NCBI RefSeq assembly: GCF_001989455.1 | Contig: NZ_CP018346.1 | Coordinates: 372,001 to 436,000, forward strand | Direction of reading: 5' to 3' | DNA: 64,000 bases | DNA from: Prochlorococcus sp. RS04 | GTDB taxonomy: Bacteria > Cyanobacteriota > Cyanobacteriia > PCC-6307 > Cyanobiaceae | In this document: piece after piece, positions 29,385 to 37,373 of the stretch | Layout of the letters: each line of letters starts with the position of its first letter | How positions within the stretch are numbered: the stretch's first letter is position 1 | Position numbers and translations under genes: made by a program | The notes under the pieces: generated by a model | Told to the model about the DNA's origin: nothing | The model's input: only the letters and a program-made list of their open reading frames with translations | The model's database searches: none

Positions 29385-29579
29385 ATGGAGTTAGATCTTC
29401 AACCTGGGGACGTAGTTAAAGTCCTAGAATCAGCAGCTTTAGGATGGGTTCGTGCAAGAGTTATCAGAGTTAAGTCTGGTGGGAGAGTCGTCGTACAAAG
29501 TGACCAAGGCAGAGAATTTACTGCTAGAGGCAATCAAGTTAGGTTGATAGAGCCTGCTGGTTTTAGACCTCAAAAATAA
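29385..29579 (+). CDS. Small conserved cyanobacterial protein (DUF2862-like)
   Basis: A 64-residue basic protein with an SH3-like beta pattern. LQPGDVVKVLE near residue 5, RVIRVKSGGRVVVQSDQG near residue 25 and NQVRLIEPAG near residue 50 give it the look of a compact KOW/SH3-type barrel. It may be DUF2862 but I am not certain. Such small proteins are conserved in cyanobacteria and chloroplast relatives, function unknown. It lies 35 bases after tRNA-Trp. Confidence 0.7.
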   Translation: MELDLQPGDVVKVLESAALGWVRARVIRVKSGGRVVVQSDQGREFTARGNQVRLIEPAGFRPQK

Positions 29580-29651
29580 ATAGTTGTTTAAACTAAGTCA
29601 GTTAAAAAACTAATTATTTCTGTAAATCCTCAAATTAATAAATTTTTTTTA

Positions 29652-29680
29652 TTACAACCCCATAAATTAAGTATTATGAT
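29652..29680 (+). promoter_or_regulatory. Promoter candidate for tRNA-Asp
   Basis: A minus-35-like TTACAA at 29652-29657 and a minus-10-like TATGAT at 29675-29680 are separated by 17 bases. The predicted transcript start near 29687 leaves a leader of about 42 bases that contains the hairpin at 29701-29720. Both boxes are imperfect. Confidence 0.5.
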
Positions 29681-29700
29681 CTGATAATTTTAAGAATGAA

Positions 29701-29720
29701 GTTCTAAATAAATTTAGAAC
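29701..29720. repeat. 20-base perfect hairpin in the tRNA-Asp leader
   Basis: GTTCTAAAT at 29701-29709 is followed by AA and then ATTTAGAAC at 29712-29720, so the arms are perfectly complementary over nine bases. It lies between the promoter candidate and the tRNA, eight bases before the tRNA 5' end. It could shape the RNase P substrate, attenuate transcription or be an operator, or be coincidence in AT-rich DNA. Confidence 0.6.
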
Positions 29721-29728
29721 AAAACTCT

Positions 29729-29802
29729 GGGACCGTAGTTCAACTGGTTAGAGCACCGCCCTGTCACGGCGGAAGTTGCGGGTTCGAATCCCGTCGGTCC
29801 CG
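29729..29802 (+). tRNA. trnD: tRNA-Asp (GTC anticodon)
   Basis: A 74-base cloverleaf. The acceptor stem GGGACCG pairs with CGGTCCC, the D arm is GTTCAACTGGTTAGAGC, the anticodon loop CTGTCAC reads GTC for aspartate, and the T arm GCGGGTTCGAATCCCGT is regular with discriminator G. No CCA is encoded. gltX follows after 17 bases with a TTG start, so tRNA and gltX may share a transcript. Confidence 0.97.
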
Positions 29803-29819
29803 TTTTTTCTAAAAGAAAT

Positions 29820-31250
29820 TTGGAAAAACGTTTAAGACTAGCCCCGAGTCCAACGGGTTTATTTCATATCGGGACAGCACGAACAGCACTATTCAATTGG
29901 TTGTATGCACAAAAAATAGGTGCAAAATTTCTTATCAGAATAGAAGATACTGATTTTCTTCGATCTAAATCTGAATATACAAAAAATATATTAGAGGGCT
30001 TGAAATGGCTTGGACTTAAATGGGATGAAGAACCTATAAAGCAAAGTGACCGAATTTCGATTCACAAAAGTTATATCAAAAAACTATTGGAATGTGGAGC
30101 TGCATATAGGTGCTTTACATCAGAAGATGAAATATCTGAATTAAGAGAAGAACAAAAAAAGAAAGGATTACCTCCAAAGCATGATAATAGACACAGAAAT
30201 CTTTCAAAAGAAGAAATAGAAACATTCATATCCCAAGGGCGGACTTCAGTAATAAGATTTAAGATTGATGAAAAAATTGATATTAAATGGATAGATCAGA
30301 TAAGAGGCGAAATCAAATGGCAAGGGAAGGATTTGGGCGGTGATTTAGTTTTATCAAGAAGGGCTAAGGGATATGAGATTGGTGATCCTTTGTATAATCT
30401 TGCAGTTGTAGTTGATGATAATTTCATGCATATTACTCACGTTGTAAGGGGTGAAGACCATATTTCGAACACTGCAAAACAAATATTGATTTATAAAGCA
30501 TTAAATTTTAATTTGCCAACTTTTTCGCATACACCCTTAATACTAAATAGCGAAGGGAAAAAATTATCTAAGAGAGATTGCGTTACTTCAATCGACGAAT
30601 TTAGAGAAATGGGATATTTACCTGAGGCCCTATCGAACTATATGGCATTTTTAGGTTGGTCTCCAAAATCTGCCGACAGAGAAATACTTTCACTTGGAGA
30701 GATATCTGAAATTTTTGACTTATCAGAAATAAATAAAGCTGGAGCCAAATTTAGTTGGGAAAAACTCAACTGGATTAATTCTCAATATATAAAAAATATG
30801 GAATCAATAAAGTTAATTGAGATCATCAGAAAATACTGGGATGACAATGGTTGGGAGCCTCCATCTCAAGAATGGGCACATAAATTAGCAATTTTGATTA
30901 GAGACTCTATGACTCTTTTAAAAGATTCAATTGATCAATCAAAACCATTTTTCTTAATACCTACAATTCAAAAAGAAGGTCAAGATTTTTTGGAAAACCG
31001 GGAAAGCAAATTATCTTTAAAACTAATCTTAAATTATTTAATTGAGCAAAATACAATAAATCTAAATAAAGAGAAAGCCAAAGAAATAATTAACGAAATC
31101 TCAAAAAAGCATAATATAAAAAAAGGGATATTAATGAAATCATTAAGAGTAGCCTTTTTTGGATCTCTTAGTGGTCCAGATTTAATTCAAAGTTGGGAGC
31201 TTTTCGCAGAGAGTAAAACTGATAGAACTCGAATTGAAAGATGTCTTTAA
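29820..31250 (+). CDS. gltX: Glutamyl-tRNA synthetase
   Basis: GltX charges tRNA-Glu, needed for protein synthesis and also for tetrapyrrole synthesis through glutamyl-tRNA reductase. The 476-residue length is typical. HIGTARTALFNWL near residue 16 is the HIGH motif, and KLSKRD near residue 247 is the KMSKS motif. The active-site RAKGYEIGDPLYNLAVVVDD segment precedes it. The start is TTG, as the conserved RLAPSPTG begins within five codons of it and no closer ATG exists. Its stop codon directly adjoins that of the antiporter gene, with no gap. Confidence 0.98.
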   Translation: MEKRLRLAPSPTGLFHIGTARTALFNWLYAQKIGAKFLIRIEDTDFLRSKSEYTKNILEGLKWLGLKWDEEPIKQSDRISIHKSYIKKLLECGAAYRCFTSEDEISELREEQKKKGLPPKHDNRHRNLSKEEIETFISQGRTSVIRFKIDEKIDIKWIDQIRGEIKWQGKDLGGDLVLSRRAKGYEIGDPLYNLAVVVDDNFMHITHVVRGEDHISNTAKQILIYKALNFNLPTFSHTPLILNSEGKKLSKRDCVTSIDEFREMGYLPEALSNYMAFLGWSPKSADREILSLGEISEIFDLSEINKAGAKFSWEKLNWINSQYIKNMESIKLIEIIRKYWDDNGWEPPSQEWAHKLAILIRDSMTLLKDSIDQSKPFFLIPTIQKEGQDFLENRESKLSLKLILNYLIEQNTINLNKEKAKEIINEISKKHNIKKGILMKSLRVAFFGSLSGPDLIQSWELFAESKTDRTRIERCL

Positions 31251-32456
31251 TCAATCAAGATTATTTTTTTGGCCTAATTTAAGTCTATTTACCAAAGGTT
31301 TAGCAGAAAGTCCTTGTATTCCTACCGTCATCAAAATAGTAAGAAAAACTAAACCTTGTAGACGGCCAGCCCCAAGGATACCAGCCTGCTCTAATCTGAT
31401 AGAAAAAAGAGAAGCTACAGCTGCAGTAACAATACCTCTTGGAGCTAACCAGGCTAAAAATATTTTTTCTTTTAAGTTCAAGTCTCTCCCCATAGTTGCT
31501 ATCCAGATAGAGATAGGGCGAACAATTACCATCAACATAAAAACGCAAACAACCCCTCCCCAGCCTAGGGGACTTAATTCACCCCAAGAAACGTCAGCGG
31601 CCAAAAGAGGGAAAAGAACTGTTATTGCTAATTGAGCTAATTCACCTATTAGATTATCCAATCTCTCCTTATCTATAACTTCTCTTTTGCCTACAATAAA
31701 ACCTGCAGCGACTGAAGCCGGCAAGCCTGATTCTGGTAAAAAATATTCGCAAATTCCATACACAAGGAAAATAAATCCAAGGGTAACTTGAAGCTCTATA
31801 CCAAATGAGGCTTCATTTTTTATTTTTTTTAAAATTTCTGATAGTAACCATCCCGCACTTAATCCGATTAAAACTCCTCCCCCTAATCTTTGCATTAATG
31901 CTATAAATACATCTCTAATCCCTCGAAGATCCCCTAAAGTCAATTCTAAAAGCAGTAATGCTAGTACTGCACCGATTGGTTCAAGCAGCAACCCCTCAGC
32001 TTTTAAAACTTCCGAGAGTGGGGAAGCTAATTTTATTTGTTCCACTAATGGAGAGACAACTGTTGGTCCAGTAGCTAGAACTATGGCGCTATATATTCCT
32101 GCGACTTGCCATGAGAGGCCAGCCAGCCAATGAGCAATGAAAATTCCAGCTGATAATGAAATAAAAAGTCTTACCAATGAAATTTTTAAAACAGTAGTTC
32201 TTATATTCCCCTCAGGCAATTTTAAATTTAATCCCCCTTCAAAAAGAACCAAACAGACCAAAAGCCCCACAATAGTTTCAAGCCCTTGCCCGAGATCTAA
32301 AGGCTCAACAAGTCCCAATCCTGATCTTCCAATTAATAATCCAGAAAGCAATAAAATAACAACACTTGGGAATCCTGTAAAAGAAGAAAATAATCGAGCG
32401 AAAGCGCCTGCAAATACAGTTATCCCCCAAAGTAATCCAAGCCTTTCAGGCGTCAT
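31251..32456 (-). CDS. Cation/proton antiporter (CPA1 type)
   Basis: A 401-residue membrane protein with about twelve helices. VLFEGGLNLKLPEG near residue 72 resembles the CPA1 loop, ATGPTVVSPLVEQ near residue 127 is the core motif, and APRGIVTAAVASLFS near residue 345 is the last conserved element. These place it among NhaP/NhaS-type Na+/H+ or K+/H+ exchangers. No C-terminal regulatory domain is attached. A marine bacterium needs sodium export and pH control, so the role is plausible but the ion is unproven. The gene is convergent with gltX. Confidence 0.9.
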   Translation of the reverse strand: MTPERLGLLWGITVFAGAFARLFSSFTGFPSVVILLLSGLLIGRSGLGLVEPLDLGQGLETIVGLLVCLVLFEGGLNLKLPEGNIRTTVLKISLVRLFISLSAGIFIAHWLAGLSWQVAGIYSAIVLATGPTVVSPLVEQIKLASPLSEVLKAEGLLLEPIGAVLALLLLELTLGDLRGIRDVFIALMQRLGGGVLIGLSAGWLLSEILKKIKNEASFGIELQVTLGFIFLVYGICEYFLPESGLPASVAAGFIVGKREVIDKERLDNLIGELAQLAITVLFPLLAADVSWGELSPLGWGGVVCVFMLMVIVRPISIWIATMGRDLNLKEKIFLAWLAPRGIVTAAVASLFSIRLEQAGILGAGRLQGLVFLTILMTVGIQGLSAKPLVNRLKLGQKNNLD

Positions 32457-32617
32457 ATAAAATTATAAATAATAAAAACATTCATTATTTTGATTAAATC
32501 AATAATCTTATCTCTAGTCCAATAAAAACAATACTTTTTAATTTAATTAATCAGCTAAAAGAATAATTTTAAAAATTTTATCAAAACTACTTTTAAAAAA
32601 AATTAATTTTATTTCTA

Positions 32618-32794
32618 TTAAGAAAACTGGCTTATTAAAGCAATAATTATAAAAATAATTCCTATGCCAACAGTTGCCATCCTTCCATTCCATATTTCAG
32701 CTTGAGGGGTAAAACCTCTTTTCCACAAATTCAATTCCTTTTTATCAACGAAGTTTTTTGTCTCTTTAATCTCGATTTTAGGTTGTTTGTTCAT
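32618..32794 (-). CDS. hli: High-light-inducible protein (HLIP)
   Basis: A 58-residue frame on the minus strand encodes a one-helix chlorophyll a/b-binding-like protein. The defining motif AEIWNGRMA is at residues 34-42, with Glu and Arg that bind chlorophyll, followed by a single hydrophobic helix ending ISQFS. HLIPs bind chlorophyll and carotenoid and protect photosystems and assembly intermediates during stress. The ATG at 32792-32794 lies five bases after the stop of tsaD, so the gene is probably co-transcribed with it. It is short enough to be missed by automatic finders. Confidence 0.93.
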   Translation of the reverse strand: MNKQPKIEIKETKNFVDKKELNLWKRGFTPQAEIWNGRMATVGIGIIFIIIALISQFS

Positions 32795-32799
32795 TGAAA

Positions 32800-33870
32800 T
32801 TAGAAAGGAGGGTTTTCTTCATAAAGGGTATTTGCTTGTTCAATTGATAGTCTTCCTGCGACTCCTAATTTAAGGGAACTTAAATGATCCTTAAATTTGA
32901 TTCTGAACAACGCCGCCGCTCCAATCATTGCCGCATTATCTGTACAAAGATCGAGAGGAGCTAAATGAACTTTAATAGATTTTTTACTAGCTTCACTAAT
33001 CATCATTTTTCTTAATGTATTGTTAGCAGCTACTCCCCCAACCACAACAACATTATCCAAGCTATGATCTTCTGCGCATTTTATTGTTCTCTCTACCAAG
33101 ACCTCTGCCACTACTCTCTCAAAACTTGCAGCAATATCTGGAATTGGAACGGTCTTCCCAGCCAAATTTATTCTCTCAACTAATCTTAATACGGCAGTTT
33201 TTAAACCACTAAAAGAGAAATCATATTTAAGAAATCCACCTTTTTTATCAGAGATCTTACATTTTGGTAAATTAAATTTCATTGGGTCCCCATTTTTAGC
33301 AATCTTTTCAATTGCCGGTCCTCCTGGATAACTAAGACCTAATAGTCTGCCAACTTTATCAAAGGCCTCTCCAGCAGCATCATCAAAACTTTTCCCAAGT
33401 CTTTGCATCCCCCTACTATCATCTACCTTTATCAATTCAGTATGCCCACCGCTAACAAGTAATGTAAGAAAAGATTTTTTTGGATAGTTTTCTGAAAATA
33501 GAATTGAAGATAAATGCCCCTCCAAATGATGAATTCCCAAAAATGGTTTTGAATGTAAAAGGCAAAGTGATCTTGCGGTTATAGAGCCAACTCGTAAACA
33601 ACCAACTAATCCAGGGGCTACAGTTGAAGCAATATAATCGACTTCCTCAATTTTAATTTTTGCTTCTTCTAGAGCCTTATCTAAAACAAAAGGTAATAAT
33701 TCTAAATGTTTTCTAGCTGCAAGTTCAGGCACAACTCCTCCCCATTTTGAATGATCTTCAATTTGAGAGGCAATTATATTTGAATGTATTCTGAAAGTAT
33801 CGCCAATATTAGAAACTATTGAGACAGATGTCTCATCACAACTTGTTTCAATAGCTAAAACTTTATGCAT
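32800..33870 (-). CDS. tsaD: tRNA N6-threonylcarbamoyladenosine transferase
   Basis: TsaD transfers the threonylcarbamoyl group to A37 of ANN-decoding tRNAs. The 356-residue ASKHA-fold protein has IETSCDETSVSIV near residue 6, the metal-binding HHLEGHLSS near residue 111, GGHTELI near residue 138, and VVVGGVAANNTLR near residue 275. All metal and nucleotide motifs are intact. An HLIP gene lies five bases downstream on the same strand, and psaF is divergent across about 74 bases. Confidence 0.97.
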   Translation of the reverse strand: MHKVLAIETSCDETSVSIVSNIGDTFRIHSNIIASQIEDHSKWGGVVPELAARKHLELLPFVLDKALEEAKIKIEEVDYIASTVAPGLVGCLRVGSITARSLCLLHSKPFLGIHHLEGHLSSILFSENYPKKSFLTLLVSGGHTELIKVDDSRGMQRLGKSFDDAAGEAFDKVGRLLGLSYPGGPAIEKIAKNGDPMKFNLPKCKISDKKGGFLKYDFSFSGLKTAVLRLVERINLAGKTVPIPDIAASFERVVAEVLVERTIKCAEDHSLDNVVVVGGVAANNTLRKMMISEASKKSIKVHLAPLDLCTDNAAMIGAAALFRIKFKDHLSSLKLGVAGRLSIEQANTLYEENPPF

Positions 33871-33944
33871 TTTTGATTCAACTTGTTCTATTTTAATATT
33901 AATTTCTTACTTAACACACTATAAGGAATTAAAGATTGCAACTT

Positions 33945-34499
33945 ATGAAATTCTTTTTTTCAATCATAACCTCAGTTTTTCTGTTCCTCGGAATTACTCC
34001 AATTGCTCTAGCTGCAAATGGGCCTGCTTTAAACGCAGATAGAGCTAGCACAGAATATACCGCTTCAGCTCTCACAAAATGCTCTGAAAATCCTAAATTC
34101 ATCGAGAGAGCAAATTCTGCAACTACTCAAAAAGACATAGCAAGATTTGAAAGATATGGAAAAGCATCATGCGGAGATGATGGTCTTCCTCATTTAATAA
34201 TTGGACCTCCTCTTGAGCCATGGGGGGCCCTTTTAAATAGAGGTCATGAAGGAGATTTACTTATCCCCGGAGTATTGTTCATTTACATTGCTGGAATTAT
34301 AGGTTGGTCAGGAAGAGAGTATCTCATTGAATCAAAAAAGACTAAGAATCCAGCAGATCTTGAGATCATTATTGACTTAGACTTAGCTAGAAAATGTCTT
34401 GTAAAAGGAGCCCAATGGCCACTTCTTGCTAATAAACAAGGTAGAAATGGAGATTTAAGAGAGAAAGATAACAATATTACACTTAATGGTCCTCGCTAA
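33945..34499 (+). CDS. psaF: Photosystem I subunit III PsaF
   Basis: PsaF binds plastocyanin or cytochrome c6 on the lumenal side of photosystem I. Using the ATG at 33945 gives 184 residues: a signal peptide ending near ALA at residue 23, a lumenal domain with LTKCSENPKFIERA and CGDDGLPHLIIGPP, a transmembrane helix near IPGVLFIYIAGIIGWSGR, and a C-terminal tail. A TTG three codons upstream (33936) is also possible and has AAGGA eight bases before it, so the true start is uncertain. psaJ follows after 27 bases. Confidence 0.97.
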   Translation: MKFFFSIITSVFLFLGITPIALAANGPALNADRASTEYTASALTKCSENPKFIERANSATTQKDIARFERYGKASCGDDGLPHLIIGPPLEPWGALLNRGHEGDLLIPGVLFIYIAGIIGWSGREYLIESKKTKNPADLEIIIDLDLARKCLVKGAQWPLLANKQGRNGDLREKDNNITLNGPR

Positions 34500-34526
34500 A
34501 CATCCTTAAAAACTTTCATAAAACAA

Positions 34527-34661
34527 ATGTTCAAAATTCTAAACACAAAATTTGTCAGATCTGCTCCAGTAGTAGCAGCAATTTGGCTAAGCCTTACAGC
34601 TGGAATAATTATTGAATTTAATAGATTTTTCCCAGATTTATTATTCCATCCAATGAGTTGA
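34527..34661 (+). CDS. psaJ: Photosystem I subunit IX PsaJ
   Basis: A 44-residue protein: [20 protein letters not shown] begins a single helix that continues to about residue 33 and ends in the conserved [12 protein letters not shown]. PsaJ is a one-helix subunit that stabilises PsaF in photosystem I. Order psaF-psaJ is universal in cyanobacteria. It is too short for many gene finders. A strong palindrome, part of the gmk 3' end, begins ten bases after its stop. Confidence 0.95.
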   Translation: MFKILNTKFVRSAPVVAAIWLSLTAGIIIEFNRFFPDLLFHPMS

Positions 34662-34668
34662 TGAATAG

Positions 34669-34702
34669 AAAATAATCAAGTTTTTATTAACTTGATTATT
34701 TT
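34669..34702. terminator. Shared terminator inside the 3' end of gmk
   Basis: AATAATCAAGTT at 34671-34682 pairs with AACTTGATTATT at 34689-34700, and the next two base pairs also match. On the plus strand the hairpin is followed by TTTTTT, giving a good factor-independent terminator for psaF-psaJ. On the minus strand the right arm encodes the last residues of Gmk (IIKLIKT) and includes its stop. It is therefore both terminator and coding sequence. Confidence 0.8.
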
Positions 34703-35230
34703 TTTTGCTGTTTCATCAACATTGTGATTTGTTAATGCAAAATCAAATTCATTTGATACTGAAATTTCATAATTAGCCCTTAAGAGTCTTTTTTTAATTG
34801 CCTCTTCTTTTTCTGTACCTCTATTTCTTATTCTTCTCTCTAACTCTTCTTTATCCGGTGGAAGTAAAAATATTGACTGTGAATTAGGAAACTTATTTTT
34901 TATTTGCCTTGCACCCTCTACTTCAATTTCAAGTAGTACGATAAATCCCTTTTTTATTTTCTCATTAACAGAAGACAAAGGCGTTCCATAGTAGTTTCCA
35001 GCAAATTGAGCCCATTCAAGGAAAAGGTTTTGTTCAATCATTTCTTTAAACTTTTCTTGGTTTAAGAAATAATAATTTTCTCCGTCCTTCTCTCCCTCTC
35101 TAGGTTCTCTTGTAGTTGCAGAAATTGAAAGCCAAAAATTTTTTTCTTTACATAATATTTCTTTAACAACTGTTCCTTTACCTACCCCGCTGGGTCCAGT
35201 AAGGATAATAAGTTTTTTTTGATTTTTCAT
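34676..35230 (-). CDS. gmk: Guanylate kinase
   Basis: Gmk phosphorylates GMP to GDP. The 184-residue enzyme has the P-loop GPSGVGKGT near residue 12, the GMP-binding SATTREPREGEKDGENYYF region near residue 38, and GNYYGTP near residue 81. All are intact. The C-terminal codons form one arm of a hairpin that also terminates the convergent psaF-psaJ transcript. It is divergent from the RqcH/NFACT gene with 49 bases between starts. Confidence 0.96.
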   Translation of the reverse strand: MKNQKKLIILTGPSGVGKGTVVKEILCKEKNFWLSISATTREPREGEKDGENYYFLNQEKFKEMIEQNLFLEWAQFAGNYYGTPLSSVNEKIKKGFIVLLEIEVEGARQIKNKFPNSQSIFLLPPDKEELERRIRNRGTEKEEAIKKRLLRANYEISVSNEFDFALTNHNVDETAKKIIKLIKT

Positions 35231-35279
35231 ATTAAATTTTTTACAGTAAAATAGATATCTTGTGAATTAAAAAAGAATA

Positions 35280-37004
35280 ATGCAAAAAGGTGTTCCACAG
35301 ATAATGGATATTACATCTATTAGATCTGTCTTGCATTATTTGACAAAAAACATTTTACCTACAAAGTTTGAGACTGCCCAACAACCAGAGCCTAATACAA
35401 TTCAATTATGTTTCAGAGGAGTTGATTCTCAAACATGGTTAGAAGTTTCATGGAATGGCGACTCTCCAAGAATACTAAAGATAAATAAGCCAGAAAAGAT
35501 TGGGAGAGAAAGCACACTTTCTAAACAAATAAGATACGGATTAAAGTATATGGCTTTAATTTCGATTGATCAAGATAATTTCGAGAGAGTTATAAAATTT
35601 AGTTTTGCGAAAAAACCTGGAGATGAAATTAATAAGTATTTAATTTTTGAATTAATGGGAAAACATAGTAATATTTTTTATCTGGACAATAAACATAAAA
35701 TAATTGCCGTTGGTAAACAAATTAAATCAAGTCAATCTAGTTTTAGAACAATTTCAACAGGATCGATTTATTCTGGCCCTCCAGTCAATCTCAAAAAACA
35801 ACCTAGAGAAGATGAGTCTTTTCAATCATGGAAAGACTCAATTTCAATAGTACCTGAGTCTTTAAAATACTGTTTAATAAATACCTATCAAGGAGTAAGC
35901 CCTATCCTCACAAAACAATTAGAGGTTGCTAGCGCAACTGTTAATTCAGAAATAATGGAAAAAAATATTGACTTCATTAGCAACTCAGACTTAAAAGAGA
36001 TATTTAAAAATTGGAAGATTTGGATAAACAGGTTTAAAAACAATAATTTTAATTTTTCTACATTCAACAAAGATTTTTATTGCGTTTGGTTTTTCGATAA
36101 GGAAACTAATTGCGAAAATAAGATAGATTTATGCACTAGCTTAGAGAATTATTATGATTATCATCTGAAACAAAAAAAACTTGAATTATTGGGAAAGAAA
36201 ATTGAAGGGATAATTTTTAAACAGACCAATACTGAGAAAAAGAATTTAAATATTCAATATGATCTTCTGACAAAATCAGAAAACTACGAAATATATAAAG
36301 AAAAAGCTGATAATATATTCACCTCACATGAAATTAAAAAAAAAGACATTATAAAGGGACAAAAACTATATAAAAAATCAAAAAAACTAAAGAGATCTAG
36401 AGAATTAATAAAAGAAAGATTAAGTATTTACAAAACAAACATAGAGAGATTAGACGAATTCACTACGCTTCTAGAAAATTTAAATTCTTTAAATCATGAA
36501 AAACTTTCTATGAGAATCAAACTACTAGAAGAAATTATGGAAGAAATTAGTAACGAGTTTAATATTAATATCAAGAAGCAAAGAGAAGATCAGAAAAGTA
36601 CTTATGAGATAGAGTCTTCACCAATTCAAGTTGACACTCCCACAGGATTAAAGCTTCAGGTAGGGCGAAATATGAGGCAAAATGATTTAATAAGCTTCAA
36701 GTTCTCGAAAAAAGGCGATTTATGGTTTCATGCACAGGAATCACCAGGCAGTCATGTAGTTTTGAAGTCTTCATCTCAAGTAGCATCTGAACAAGATCTT
36801 CAAATAGCTGCAGATTTAGCTGCTTTATTTAGTAAGGCAAAAAGAAACATTAAAGTTCCAATTAATTTAGTAAAGATTAAAGATTTGCAAAAAATCAAAA
36901 ACGGAGGACCGGGTTGTGTTTCCTTTAAAAATGGAGAAATTATTTGGGGAAATCCTACAAGAGGAGAAGATTACATTAAAAAAAATCTTAAAACAGTAAT
37001 TTAG
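35280..37004 (+). CDS. rqcH: RqcH/NFACT ribosome quality-control protein
   Basis: A 574-residue member of the FbpA/Rqc2 family, in bacteria called RqcH, which recruits tRNA-Ala to stalled large ribosomal subunits and adds alanine tails. The N-terminal NFACT-N domain (about 1-260) begins with SIRSVLHYLTKNILP, a coiled-coil middle spans about 270-440, and the NFACT-R domain has GDLWFHAQESPGSHVV near residue 490. The ATG at 35280 or an internal ATG at 35304 could be the start; the latter begins closer to the conserved region. Older names call it fibronectin-binding protein. Confidence 0.9.
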   Translation: MQKGVPQIMDITSIRSVLHYLTKNILPTKFETAQQPEPNTIQLCFRGVDSQTWLEVSWNGDSPRILKINKPEKIGRESTLSKQIRYGLKYMALISIDQDNFERVIKFSFAKKPGDEINKYLIFELMGKHSNIFYLDNKHKIIAVGKQIKSSQSSFRTISTGSIYSGPPVNLKKQPREDESFQSWKDSISIVPESLKYCLINTYQGVSPILTKQLEVASATVNSEIMEKNIDFISNSDLKEIFKNWKIWINRFKNNNFNFSTFNKDFYCVWFFDKETNCENKIDLCTSLENYYDYHLKQKKLELLGKKIEGIIFKQTNTEKKNLNIQYDLLTKSENYEIYKEKADNIFTSHEIKKKDIIKGQKLYKKSKKLKRSRELIKERLSIYKTNIERLDEFTTLLENLNSLNHEKLSMRIKLLEEIMEEISNEFNINIKKQREDQKSTYEIESSPIQVDTPTGLKLQVGRNMRQNDLISFKFSKKGDLWFHAQESPGSHVVLKSSSQVASEQDLQIAADLAALFSKAKRNIKVPINLVKIKDLQKIKNGGPGCVSFKNGEIIWGNPTRGEDYIKKNLKTVI

Positions 37005-37032
37005 TTTATAATAAAAAAAATTTTAAATCTAA

Positions 37033-37293
37033 ATGTTTGATTTTCTTTTAGGCACTCATGAATTTTTAGGTAATCATAGTTTTCCAGAATTTATTGTTGG
37101 ATATCTATTTGGTGCTGCATTAATAATTGGTGCTCCTACTGTTTTCTTACTACTTGCCTTCGTGAGCGCTTTAATGAAAACAAATGGGAAAATGGGTGGA
37201 TATAGAGAATATGAAACTTATGGTGAATCATCTTTAAATGATGCCCCTCCTTTCTTATTACCAGATCCAACAAATCCTAAATTAAGCAAATAA
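37033..37293 (+). CDS. Small membrane protein
   Basis: An 86-residue protein with one long hydrophobic stretch at about residues 20-48 and a soluble, Pro-rich C-terminus (NDAPPFLLPDPTNPK). The sequence is not one of the named small photosystem subunits that I know. Its glycine-rich helix and placement 28 bases after the RqcH gene and 80 bases before tatC, same strand, suggest a membrane role. I do not recognise a family, so no function is offered. Confidence 0.65.
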   Translation: MFDFLLGTHEFLGNHSFPEFIVGYLFGAALIIGAPTVFLLLAFVSALMKTNGKMGGYREYETYGESSLNDAPPFLLPDPTNPKLSK

Positions 37294-37373
37294 TTAAATT
37301 TATCGAAAAATAAATTGGACTTTGACAATAGTAGTTTTAAACCTTTTTTTTACACAATTTTTATCAAATAATA

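Noticed and set aside
31234-31635. Plus-strand frame after gltX
   Set aside because: It is antisense to the antiporter gene and has an odd basic, Pro-rich composition typical of shadow frames.
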